Source: Populus alba
Lineage: Eukaryota; Streptophyta; Magnoliopsida; Malpighiales; Salicaceae
Length of the DNA: 64,000 nucleotides
Direction of reading: 5' to 3'
Assembly: GCF_005239225.2 (NCBI RefSeq)
Contig: NC_133289.1
Coordinates: 6,889,501-6,953,500 of the forward strand
Made by a program: the position numbers and the translations under genes. The notes under the pieces are model-generated. The model was not told the DNA's origin. It saw only the letters and a list, made by a program, of their open reading frames with translations, and searched no databases. Shown here in pieces: positions 22,620-34,900 of the stretch. Every line of letters begins with the position of its first letter. The first letter of the stretch is position 1.

Positions 22620-24180
22620 CCTCAATGCTGAACGGACGCGTAGAAATCTTTGTGGTTTAATACAAGGAAGCTAAGATTATCTTAAGTTGAGGAGAATAAT
22701 TCAGTTAATTAACCAAAAACCCTTAACGACCAAACCATGCACGGCTATACTTGTTAATTACATGCAAATCAGGAGGAGGTGGGACTTAGGGGCAGTTCAG
22801 TCATTTCAGACAAAAACAGCACCTTGAACAGGAACCCATTATTGAGATTTATCGATGTAAGCAGATCCTAATGCCAATCCTGGAGCTCCAGGAGGGGAAT
22901 CATTCGAGAGCAGATGACGATTTCACCCCTCTGAAACCCCATCCTGCGGCCATGATGCTTCACGCCAAGGCACTCATGACCCATGAGGGCTGAGGCTGCC
23001 CAGACCACCATCATCGAACCAACCCCTCCTCTCATCATTTCAAATATGAACCTCACTCATCATCCATGGCTGCGCAGATGCTTAACTTATTATATTATAG
23101 CTGCAAGGAGGTGAAGAAAAACACCCCCCCTGCTGGCAATGCAAAGGCTATCTGGGCAGAATAGTCATTTCGGTGTCCAGTAATTAAACCCTTTTTTTTT
23201 TAGGGGGGGGGAATGCGACAAAATCTTGATTCTTGTTTTTTATTTTATTTTTGATAAAAACAGGGGTCTTGCATGAGATAAGATGAGTGTCTTTGATATT
23301 ACAATGCAAGACGTGTTCCGGCGATCCCGTCATCATTCAGCTACAAATTCTCCTAAAATGCCCCCTTCTGATTTCTCCGATCTGGGCTTACGGTTTTTTA
23401 AAAAAAAAAAATACTATGGATGTATGCTCATGAACTTGACCCCGAATGATTTAAATATCTTTTTAAAAAAAGAAAAAGAAAAAAGGTCTCGAATTTAAGC
23501 TCTTGTGTGTAAAATAAATGATGGAAACAATGACAGATTAATGATGCGAGAATCAATCAAGTAGAGGCACTGTTTTTATGCAAATAACAAATATATATAT
23601 AAACATGCACAAAACCGCCATATCGATAGCGCCATTCAAGCGGAGGAAAACTGCGGCAAGAAACAATTATGACGAACAGTCGTCAAAGGAAGCAATAATT
23701 TTTGGAGAAACTGGAAAAAACGAAGACTAAAAATAGAGAGCAGAAAAGAAGAAGTAAAACAAAAGAGAATTGATGATGGAGGTGAGGTGATGATGGTCCG
23801 AACCAATCTAAACCATCATTGCGAATCTCGGGACGGCCTAGCCCACCAGGCCTCCATCATTTTACAAGGCCTAGGGCCGAAATCCCATTATTGTCCCTTC
23901 CATGCCAATAATGCCGATTGTGGTCACGAAATAGGCACCATCATCATTCACAATGACCTCATATATCCTCCGCCATCATCAGTTCAACACCTACTCATAA
24001 CACCCTCTCTCTCTTTTTTTCAAAATCTTTGCTCTTAGCCGGCCGGCCGCCTTCCGTGCTTACACATGCATGATTGCTGTGTCAGGAGAGAGAGAGGCAT
24101 GTCTCCTCCCTCTAACAGGAAACAACCAGCCCATATCCAATCTCTCCCTCTCCCTCTCCCTCTCCCGCCTGTAAATCTCC
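22620..24180 (+). promoter_or_regulatory. ZPR upstream region with GC-richer patches
   Basis: Two non-repetitive, GC-richer patches (about 22740-23170 and 23780-24060) lie upstream of the LITTLE ZIPPER gene. A (TCTCCC)4 repeat is at 24142-24167. The first patch contains a minus-strand open frame (22868-23056) with no recognisable protein features. Long, non-repeat flanks like this are common at developmental regulators and may be conserved non-coding sequence, but that is inference. Confidence 0.35.
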
Positions 24181-24187
24181 CTTTTGC

Positions 24188-24198
24188 TCTATATATTA
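24188..24198 (+). promoter_or_regulatory. TATA box, putative ZPR promoter
   Basis: CTCTATATATTAAC is a strong plant TATA match. It lies in a pyrimidine-rich context, with a likely start near 24220. The coding region begins 1.2 kb downstream. The acceptor-like GGTTTCAG at 25393-25400 just before the coding leader implies a 5'-UTR intron; donor candidates include AAAAG/GTGATC at about 24342. Confidence 0.45.
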
Positions 24199-25425
24199 AC
24201 AGTCCATTCGTTCATTTTGTCCCTCGCCTTCTCATCACCCAATTAGTTTCTGTTTTCTTTCTACGTTGCTTGCTACTGCCACCACTTTGTAGCTGCTGCC
24301 TGCCTCCTCGCACGAAGCTCTGTAACCAACAACCTTTGAAAAGGTGATCTTTTTTGATAAGATAAAGAGTGGGAGAGAGGCCCCCACCTCCCTCACTCCC
24401 TTCCCATTTGTCTCTTGCCTTTAAGTTTCTTGTTGCCTTCTCTTGCTAAGTACATGGGTGATGGGTACTACTACCAGTTTGCTTGTGAGTTTTGGTTGAT
24501 TGTGCTTCCTTCTCTGCCAAACAACAGTGACCAACAACATGTTGGGATCTCTTTCTTTCTTTCTTTAATCTTTCCTCCCCGTCTTTTTTGCTCTGCTTCA
24601 CCTCACTCTAGGGAGGGCCTGTCGTTTGTAAATATACTCTCCTTGGATTCTGCTCGGGTGTTCTTTTTCTTTGCTAACTTTATCTAACTTTCGGTACATT
24701 CCATTGATTCTTTATGCTACTAATTAACATGCACATAGAGAGCTACGAAATGTGGAAGATAGGCTGGTGTTGTAATGTAGACACTAACACGTTCAAACTC
24801 ATGCTGGCAGTCTTGTTTGAGACCTTTATGCTTTTCTTTCATGTTTGGGTAACCGAAAGAGACAAGTTTAATGAGTGCAATTTCGGACAACTCTTATTCC
24901 ATCTCCATAGCTCCGCCTTATAATTAATTTCCTAGACAAACCCCATCACCTTGTTCTGCATATTTCTCAAGGTGGTCCACGCATTTTTAATTGATTGTCC
25001 CTCATCGGTTGCTCTGCTATCTCTTTTTTATTTTATTTGTAGTTCCTTGTCATGTCCGTAGCTCGTAAGTAGTACAGAAGTGGCAAGACCAGCTTGATAT
25101 CTGCTATTTCTACTCTTCCTTTCTCTGCTCTTATTATACATCTATATTTTGGTAATTAATGCTTGTTCTTTCTATTTGTTTGTGTTTTGGGTATATTGAT
25201 GACGATTTTGTGTTTCATATTATCACATGTTTCTTTCTACCTTTCCCCTCTTGTCTGTTTTGTTTTTGTTGGGCTACCATTTAATTCTCTTCACCTAAGC
25301 TTAAGCTCTGTATACCTGAAGTGTTGCTACTCACAAAAATATCCTTGCTACTTCACAATCTTCTTTTTTGACATGTATAAAACTATGGTTTTGGTTTCAG
25401 GGGACAGTATATTTCGAAAACAACC

Positions 25426-25659
25426 ATGGAAAGACTGAACTCCAAGCTGTACCTGCAGAACTGCTACATAATGAAAGAAAATGAGAGGCTGAGGAAGAAA
25501 GCACAGCTTCTCAACCAGGAGAACCAAGCACTGTTGTCTGAACTGAAGCAGAAACTCTCCAAGCCCAACTCAAAAGGCAATGCTCCCAATGACACTATAC
25601 CTGACCTCAACCTTAGCTCCAGTTCGGCCCCGGATCCTGCCAATTCCGGCTCTAACTGA
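25426..25659 (+). CDS. ZPR3/ZPR4-like: LITTLE ZIPPER (ZPR) microprotein
   Basis: A single coding exon encodes 77 aa. It opens MERLNSKLYLQNCYIMKENE, the hallmark of the ZPR3/ZPR4 group. The leucine-zipper coiled coil continues through ERLRKKAQLLNQENQALLSE to LKQKLSK (about residues 8-46), with no DNA-binding domain. ZPR proteins heterodimerise with the zipper of class III HD-ZIP factors (REVOLUTA, PHABULOSA and others) and block their DNA binding. They are transcribed under HD-ZIPIII control, forming a negative feedback loop in meristem and leaf polarity. After the zipper comes a polar tail with PDLNLSSSS, which resembles an EAR-type (DLN/LxL) repression motif. The coding exon is probably preceded by a 5'-UTR intron. 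The gene is convergent with RCE1, next to it as in Arabidopsis (At2g36307 and At2g36305). Confidence 0.93.
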   Translation: MERLNSKLYLQNCYIMKENERLRKKAQLLNQENQALLSELKQKLSKPNSKGNAPNDTIPDLNLSSSSAPDPANSGSN

Positions 25660-26675
25660 TCCATCAGAATAGATAATCATGACCCCACTAAGGCCTGCTT
25701 GCCTTTTTTGTGTAAAACCGTAGTCCCAACTTCACTAGTCGTTTGTGTCTCAGTTATAGAGGACAGTAGTGACATCTCTCTAGCAGGGATACTTTTTTTT
25801 TATTTCTACTTCCTTGTCTATCATATGTTTCTGAACTAGAGTTAAGGATGTATCATGCAGTGTGCTAGAAAGGAATATAATATAATTGTAGTTTTACACT
25901 TCAGATTGACTTAGAAACTCCCTCTCCCCTGCACATTGAATGATCAAATTTTGTAATTAGCCATTAATGTGTAGCTTGCATCAAATTAGGATTCGGAAAG
26001 ACTTGGAAGACTGACCACCTAACTTCACTCGAAGTTGTTTAGAACCTCGGGAATCCTAGTGGTTTATGACCCTGATTTCACTTGAATTAAACCTTTAAAT
26101 GAATTAAGAATTTATCAAGGGCTCCAGCAACACAAGAACAGCTAAAAAACAAAAGCAACACCAAATAAATTATTTATTGGTGGTATGGAAAATATATTTC
26201 TTCCTCTGCGGCACCGAATAAATTCAAACCATCACTAAATGTATAGCACCTCTTTTCTTGGAACGTATTTTCTTGTGATTTGATGATTTGACCGCAGGTA
26301 CTTGTGGAATATTTGTGTGCCGGTGTCTTCCGTCTTTCATCTTCTTGATGAAATTAACTAAATCACTCTGGCCAAACAAGAGTTGAGAACGCTCGCATGG
26401 TGGTGTTATATGAAACATTCATTTTTCTTGTGATGTATATACATAATGGAGGCCTCCGTTAATTAGCTATGAGAGAGTGCAGGAGGGATTTCTTTCCTGC
26501 GAGAAACGAATAGAAAGAAAACATTTTTTTAAAAAAAAAAGAAGCAACAACCAGATTAGGATGGGGGCTTTTCATGTAGATTCTGTATGGTGGGAGGATC
26601 TACTCAAGGTAACGTCATCGAGGATTCATAGACGAAAGTCAAAGCGAAAGTTGCCAAACTTAACCCATCAACTTG
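25660..26675. other. ZPR 3' region and spacer
   Basis: The first 250 bases are consistent with a 3'-UTR (mixed composition, AATATAATATAATTG-type polyadenylation context near 25875). The rest is spacer; the open frames here have no coding character. Confidence 0.35.
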
Positions 26676-26677
26676 GC

Positions 26678-26678
<1 letters not shown>

Positions 26679-26705
<27 letters not shown>
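26679..26705. repeat. (AT)n microsatellite
   Basis: Uninterrupted AT dinucleotide run of about 13 units. Confidence 0.95.
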
Positions 26706-26708
<3 letters not shown>

Positions 26709-26995
26709 CAAGAAACTTAACATGAATTTTAAGCATATAAATCAAAATTTATAATAAAACTCGAATCAAAAGAGATTTTATCATACATGCTATCTTATAA
26801 TTATATAATTAATAAAGAAAAAACTAGAGTATAACTATAATACTTAATGAAAAAACTTATAATTACAGTAAGCTAACAATGATTATATATCCTTAAAGTT
26901 TTATTATTCATCTCTGGATTTTCAAAGCAAATAAAATAAATGTAATTAGCTTCTCATGATTCAAATAATTGCATTTTCAAAAGATGTAATTTTCG

Positions 26996-26996
<1 letters not shown>

Positions 26997-27052
<56 letters not shown>
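26997..27052. repeat. (TA)28 microsatellite
   Basis: Perfect TA run of 28 units, the longest simple repeat in the window and likely to be length-polymorphic. Confidence 0.97.
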
Positions 27053-27055
<3 letters not shown>

Positions 27056-28947
27056 GAAGAATGAACTCAAAAACTCTCTTTATAATACACGGGGTCTTAA
27101 GCTATATAATAAAGGGGAAAGAGGCAAAGAAATAAAAATTTTTTTAAAAAAAAAACAGAAAATGTGATGGCTAGTGCAAGGTGTGCAAAATATTTCTCAT
27201 TCAACATATGATGATTTTTTAAAGAATTAGTTCTAATATTTATCAAAATTAATTCTCGTCATTTTTTAGTAACTACATGCCATTAAAAAAAAAAAAAAAA
27301 AACCTTAGTTTTTTACCTTAAAAAACATTAGTTCTTCATTTGGAAAAGTGCCTAGGAAGAAAAAGATTGTTTTGACTGTGTATTTATGAGCTGAATATAT
27401 ATAAATAGGTTGATAAAAAAATATTAATTCTTTATGGACTAACAAATTATTTTATAATAAACTCAAATCTAAATCTAAAATAAATTGACACAAAAACAAG
27501 CTCAATCTCAATTCTCAACTCTAAAACCCAAGTTAAGCACATGTATATGAGTTTCATAAAAAAACATATCATCCATTAGTATTTTTGGATCAATTTATCA
27601 TTCATCCTCAATTTGTTTTAATCATATTCATATTGTTAAAAAATTATTGAAAATTAATTTTCAACAAAATTTTAACTCTAAAAGTTAATTAAAATGATAT
27701 AATTTTAAATGTATTAACCGTTTTAAAACAAATTTTCAAAAAATGTTTTCAAAACTAAGCTAAGAAAACAATAAACAAAGAATAAGAAAAAAATAATAAT
27801 AATAAACCTCACTTCCTAAAATCAAAAGCCCGTCATCAATTTCGAGCTTGGATCCAAACCAAAAAAATATTCCAAATCAATTCAATTTCAAAGCAAGCTT
27901 GAGTTTCTCTCCCCATCTGCTACGGCCTAAAAAGGAAATATCCGGCCTGTTTGGGAGACAATGGCTTCCTCAAGTTGGAACAATTTCTTCGACCCCCCAA
28001 CAACGTTGAAAATTCCTTTACATTCTTACGATCCTTTGTGTGGAAGAACAGATAATTGGTGGTGTGATTCGTTTTCAGCACCGTTAGTTTTTGCACAACT
28101 GCCATGTTTTTTTTATATATAATTTTAATATGTTAATATTAAAAATATATATTTTTTAAAAAATATATATATTATTTTAATATATTTCTAAATAAAAATC
28201 AACACTAAGTGCTTGTATTTGTTTTAGTAGATAAAACAAAAATAAAAACCAACGCTGGAGTTGGCCAAGATTTAAGCAAAGATTTGGAAAGTCCCCAAGT
28301 TATGGTGGAGGCAATATTTAGAGGAAGGTTTCTTAAGACATTTACTAAACCATGCAAGTTTATGAAAGGCTAATTCTATGTTTTTGCTTTTGTTAACGAG
28401 CCACATGGTGACACGTGTACTTGACGTTTAAAAATAAATATAAAACTTTCATTTCATTTTGTAACAAATAGCATAGCCTGTACCATTTTGAGGAGCTTCA
28501 CCATTGCTGGCAGGCATACAGGCGAGAGTGATGAACGGGTAAAAAATTGAAAGAAATTCAGAAATATATATAAATATGTAACCGGACACTTGCGCAAATT
28601 CCATTCTCAACACAGTTGGTACACATTTTTCAAAGATTAATTTATAAAACAAGCAAATCTTTGGAGTTCATCAGATTGATTCGGAGATTTTCATGGCTAC
28701 GGATTTAAACTATTTTTCCACTCTTTTTTGGGAATTTGCAGCAGCTTAGTTTGTAAGAGAAACGGAACGATGGGGATAAAAGATATAGACAAGTCCAGGA
28801 GATAAAGGGCAAAAATCTGGACTGCCCATGAAAAGAGTTGCCATGAAAGGGACGAGGAGAGATTTTACACCTTCAACTTTTGAAGCATTCCACTCACCCT
28901 CCAACTTAATCTCATCTACAAGCAGAGAATGTCACTCCCATCTTCTT
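27053..28947. other. AT-rich spacer between ZPR and RCE1
   Basis: A-rich DNA without a convincing gene. A repeat-like block near 28110-28225 has the A/T-rich palindromic style of the MITE family. The last 250 bases before 28948 would be RCE1 3'-UTR. Confidence 0.3.
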
Positions 28948-31900
28948 TCAGCATTTGGAGTTTAAGTTCGAGGAACAATATCCATGCCAGCATTCACAGT
29001 CATTTGTCCCATCATTGTACAAATGAGGCTGTGTTACTGGACAAAGAAGACATATGAAGGCTACAGTTCCAGCAATGAATGCTAAACTCACCATCCCTGA
29101 AACAAATTATAAGATCAATTAGACCTGTCATAATAGCAATAATAATTAATAATGTCCAAAATCTTAACTAGCAACATAGAGATTGATTTTGCCCAAAAAG
29201 TATGGAAGAGTGACCAAATAAAGTTGGAAAGTTTTGACGAACAAAGGATTGGAAAACCTAAAACAACTGCTAGGTTAGTTAGTATTTCTTTTTTACTGTC
29301 TGTATTGCATGGATGTAAACTCCACTCCCCTAACTCTTCAAAAGTCCAATGCGGGAACAACCATCCTATGCCTTGGAGTCGAAAAATGAAGGATGTGTAG
29401 AATCTAAGAACACTTAAAATCATGGTTCATCCTTCTATTTTCTTATACCTCCATCTATTTTTTCGTTAAATCGACCAAGAAACATTCGCTGACTAAATCA
29501 GGCTCCAGCCAGATTCAAAATTGAAAGACAACTACTTATTTGAGTGGTTAAGGATCCATACCGTCCCTGTACTAAGAGATATTAGTTAATTGGTCCTAAC
29601 AATTTAACTGTTGATTGAGTCACTATACCAAACATCTTAATCTGTTTCCTCTGTTAGTACTGTCATTGATGGAAATTGGTAACTTAGTTAATCGTAGTAC
29701 AATACGTGTCCTGTCCTTTTGACTTGTTGACTCCCAATTTCATTTCCCCCCATTTATTAATAGCAAAAGGCAATGAAAATTGAGGGAAAATAAAATAAAA
29801 TAAGGAGTACCTAATAATATCCTATTAGCTACTTCTTGGAGCTTCTTGGAGCTCACTCTAAAGAAACAGAGAGAAATCACTCTAACGAAACAGAGAGAAA
29901 TAACACGTAGAGATATTTTTATCATTTTTTATAGGTCATGAATTTTATATCTCTTCTTTTTGTGTTTGTCTCTTTCTTCAAAGTGAGCACTAGAAAATAA
30001 CTACTAGTTACTTTCTTAGCATCATAAAATTTTCTGAAAAACAAATCCTTTATATAATGTTAAAGGGATGCTATGGTTCCTTGACCCCTCATTTAAGTAA
30101 TGTTAAATTTACAACACAAATAATGGCTAAAAATTAAGAGCCAATTTGTGTTTATCCAAATAAATCTATCTAAAGAACACTAAAATTAAAAATAACTAAG
30201 AATATGAATAAAAAAATAACGTAGAATAGGAAAAAAAAATCAAGAAACCAGATCTATGCTTGTCTTCTCGATGTATGCTCTCTAGTATCCTTACACCATC
30301 ACTACTCCTAAATCATAATTTGAACCTTTTCATCATTCAAATCTCAAATCTCTGTCAAATCTGGTAAGGTCAGTTGTAGAGAAAGTTAGGAGAGCACTTC
30401 AGACAAACATCTTTAACGAAAATGAGAGTGAGATTGGAATTGTTGTCGAATGGAATGACTTGTCCGATGGATTAATTCAACCATTGAAGCATGAGTTTGA
30501 TATACAAGGTGTTGGTTGTGATTTTCAGTGGGTGGAGTGCTGATTGGTCTTGGTGCACTCAAATTTGTGGGTGATGTATGGATATGCATTTGAACAAAAA
30601 ATAATAATAGTGCTAATGGAGGGTTAAGAGATTTTGAATCAATGTAGTAGTGATTTGTGATTGATCTTGGTGCGTACAAGTTTTGCGATTTATTCAGTTG
30701 CAACGATGATGTGGAGAGAGCTTTGCATGAATGGGACTTTAACTGGACAAGAAGATCAAAAACAGAATGGAGTATTTTCACAAAAGATAATGCCATGATT
30801 GGAAATTTATGTATTGTGTAGCTTTTAGAAACTTGGATGCTTAGGGTATATTTTGTCGACCTTTATATTTGCTCTTTCATGTTTTTATATATTTTAATGA
30901 TGACAATAAAATGAAAAATAAACTAATAATACGATTGGAAGTTTTAAATAGATTTTATATGAAGAACGTATCAACAAGCAAACCGGATTACATGAAAAAC
31001 TCAATCTTGAAGTCTAAGAAGGGAGTGAAGCGAAGACTTAGAATAAATATTCATTTTAGTGTTTCAATGTAAATCTTTATATCTTACTTGATAGCAAAAT
31101 TAAAATGAACTTGCACACTTCATTTTGCATGCATTAAGTAATTTATAATAATAAAATAAAATCTAAGTTAGACGGTTTTAAGAATTTACCTAAGTAAAAC
31201 TGTTAAATCTATAATCTTGAATTAACCGATCGACCGTTTGGAGTTACCAAATGAATCAGTTGACCGTTTATTCATTAGTGATGAACACTGAGAATTCTAT
31301 AGGAACTAGTCAGCTGATTGACTTGACCAGTATGATGCGGTCAACCGTTTTAGCTGTCAGTGAAACAATAACGACTATTTTTTTTTTTAGAAACATATAT
31401 ATAGCTTGTTTAATTGCAAAATTAGCAAGAAAATCCAAACATGCATGATATACAAGCTATTCTAAAAGTAAAACTACTAAAATCATCAATCCTTGAACAC
31501 ACTCTTATTTGTGCTATTAAACCTTTATATTCTAGCACTGAATATTTAATCTCATTCTCACTGCACTTAAATATTTTCATTCCTATAAATACTATCCAGT
31601 GCGATATAAAGTTCAATTGTATTATCCACTCTAATGAGAGAATTTGTTGCAAAAACAAAATCATCATTGTAAACCTTTGAGAGTTAGGTAAAAACTCTCG
31701 GTATTGGTAAAAGAATTTCACTAAGAAAAAAAAATCTTGGAGAGTGATTTCTTCAAGTGGTGTAAAAGCTTGGAGTGGAAGTGGTAATTGTACTCTAAAC
31801 CTTGGACAAGTTAAGGAATACAATACTCAAGTACGGTTTAGTACTTGAGGTGTGGATGTTGGCTTGCTGAACTACATTAAAAAGGAGTTTATAAATTCAC

Positions 31901-34900
31901 CCCCTTAACTCTTTACTTTATGTACTTTAATTTTATTTTTGGTTATTACTTTTACTTGAAATAATTTGTATTAATTGTAAAATTTAATAATACACCTAAT
32001 TCACTTCCCTTTTAGATGTTAAGATACCTTAATCCTTGAATAACATATTCAAAACCAGAAGATCTCTTTTTTTATATACAATTATCTCCATTGAGAATGG
32101 AAAATAGAATATCATGTTCAAGTAAGGATTTTCCATTTAGAGAAATGGACAAGTCTCAAACTTAAACCTAGGTTTGAAAAATGTTTCAAACATTCTCCCA
32201 TATGTTTTTTTCTTTAAAATTTATGCACTTTCAATCTTTTTAACTTTTATGAGATGAACATGCTACCTTATGAATTAGATATATAGCTAGCTTATCCCAA
32301 TATATTCTCCGCTTGATAATCTAGCTTTGCTATGCTTGAAACTCTAGATTTGCTATACAAGCTACTAGATTTCGAGAGTGTTTGTTTTTGAGGTCTAACA
32401 TACTTTTTGAAGTGTTTTTCAGCTGAAAAACATCAAACTATTTTTTACATGCTTTTTGATGTGCGGATATCAAGAATAAATAAAAAATCTGAAAAAAACA
32501 TCATTTTGATGCATTTTGAATTGAAAAACACCTTGCACCGCATTACGAAACACACACTTCGTTAATAGTAAATAAATACACGAAGAAAGACAATAACATG
32601 TGTTATTAACAATATATTGATTTTGAACCACCATATTTGTGTACCAATTTTTTTTGTTCATTCCTTGGTAATTCAAGGGAAAAGAAAAGCAAGTGAAAAG
32701 CATTGATAGTTTTGTTCATGCCCTGGTAATTTAAGATACGAAAATGCATGTGAAAATGATGCAAGTTTTGACTTCTTTCTCTTACCCTATGCTACTTATA
32801 AGAATGAACATACAGAAGGATCTGAAGCCCTTTGGAAAAAGTATTTCAATTCGTTTCAGCTCAATTCTCAAAAAGGTCATCCATGCCTAAACCAATTTTC
32901 CTTTTTCACTGAACCAAGTCTAAGCTCACAAAACTTAAAAGAAGCATGCAAACTCTTTTCTGCAACCAAACATGCCCTTAACATCTCCCACAATCAGCTG
33001 CAAAATTCGAAATTCCTAGTTTGGTGAAGCAGACCAAGAAGAAACTAAGGATTCTAAGTTTATTTAGAATGTAACACTAGGTTTTCCATTATTAAACTAA
33101 ACAGTTTTTGGGTCAATTACCAAACTAAGTTTTTTATCTTTATTTCAAAATGGTTTTGTTAATCCAAACAGATTAACAAAGCAGGTTATGATTTGGGAAT
33201 GGAAAAGTGGTTTCTTGATTATTTATTTTCCCAAACGTAGTTTTAATGAATATCACATGGTTTAGTCTTGTTTAATACCGAGCTCTCATTTCTTCTCTCT
33301 TATAAATTTTAAATATAATACGTTTTTCACATAGGTTTTCAAAATTATTTCATAACTTTTAAATATATTTTATAAATTTCAAATTCTTTTTTATTAGATA
33401 ATTTGATTTTTTTCAGAAAAGTTCTGTTTTATTTCATTTTTATTATGAACCGTAAAAGTGGTGCCTATATGGACCTTTCATGGTCAACTTAATGGAAGAC
33501 ATGCAGGACAGGTTTAAAAAATCCCCAAATTAGTAGAAAAAGGATCAATTGGAGACATCATCATGTAGAGGGGTGTCAATTTGACCAAATTACAAAAGCA
33601 CAGGGGTGATCAATGATTTTACGCCCATACAAGAAGCTTAGAAATTCAAAGTTAGAATCACTAGTAATGACTGAGAGATAGCAAAGAGACAAGGTTACAT
33701 CATCCAAGAAGCCTAGAATCACTAGAAATGACTACGAGGTTGCAAAGAAATAAGGACATGCTTGTGCGATATGCTACTGCAAAATGATTCACCGAATCTA
33801 TATATAGTCATACAATGATATTTGATTGCTTCAGTTGCATTCCTGCAATTCAACTCACATACCTGTCCTCCTCACAAACAGCTTAGGCAATCCCATAAAA
33901 TTGCAAAATATATGAGCAACTAATGGAGCAACAAGATGTCCTACAAAGATGCATGTGATCCATGGTCAAGACATGATTCAAGATACGGAAAAAAAGCAAT
34001 CGACAACAAAGAATTAACTTTAACTATTTAATGAACAAGAGATAAAAAGATCATATACGTGTCCTATAAGCGTTCCAAATATGTTCTTACACTATCATTT
34101 CAGATTAAAACATTCAGTAGTATCTGGTCTAAATCAACAATGAGCTCTCCAATGATCATTGAAGGTGAGTGAGGACCATGTCACAGCTAATTTTCAGAAA
34201 TCACACATAGAAGGAAACAATTCGTAATGTTAGTGTCTAATACTTTCCTTTTCACAGCTCCATTCTTTCTTTCTTTTTTTAACATACAAAAAAAAATGTA
34301 ATTGAAATAATGTTTTTGCTCATGATTCTATTATTCTGTATTTTCAAAAATGTTTTAAAAAGATCGTCAAATTCAAGCGGAATTTTTTTTTTTTTGGCCA
34401 AACACATTAATAGAAAGACACCAATAAACCAAGAAAAAAAATTACTTTCATATATATGATTGTGGTTGGCGAGTAACTTCAATTGCAAGGGAACTATACT
34501 TAAAAGGCATATTTGGAATAGTAAAATTAATTTAATTATACTAAAATGGGTGGAAATAAACTTATCTATTGTTCATTACTATGATGACCTTTTAATTGAA
34601 GTGTTTAGCCTGTAAGATGAAAACCACAGGTAGACTTTTACGTGTTCCCTCGAGAGAAAGCTTCTTCGACTTGAAGCATGGATCAATAATACGTCCGCTA
34701 CTATCTTATGTTAAAATTAATTTGATCATGAATGAGGATAACAAGGGTCTAAATTGCTAACCCTCACATACATTTCTAGGAAAGAATACTTAATTCAAAA
34801 GTTTAAGCTATCATGTAGAATGCAAAAATAAGTTTTGATATCTTAACAATTATCAAGTCACATGACTTACCTGTTCGAATGAAAAGAAAAGATGCATATG

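Noticed and set aside
22868..23056. Minus-strand frame MRFIFEMMRGG... considered as a small protein
   Set aside because: No splice sites, family motif or promoter context supports it. The patch is better described as upstream non-coding DNA.
24066..24687. Two plus-strand frames (24066-24347 and 24415-24687) before ZPR
   Set aside because: They span the TATA box and pyrimidine-rich leader and consist of Leu/Pro/Ser runs from CT-rich DNA. At most the second contains an upstream ORF.
29115..29423. 102-codon minus-strand frame next to RCE1 exon 8, considered as an alternative exon
   Set aside because: It lies in intron 7, overlaps the acceptor side only loosely, and the family alignment joins exon 7 directly to 29096.
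31251..31823. Plus and minus open frames (31251-31680, 31422-31823) as genes in RCE1 intron 7
   Set aside because: They fall inside the SIRE-like LTR, which is non-coding.
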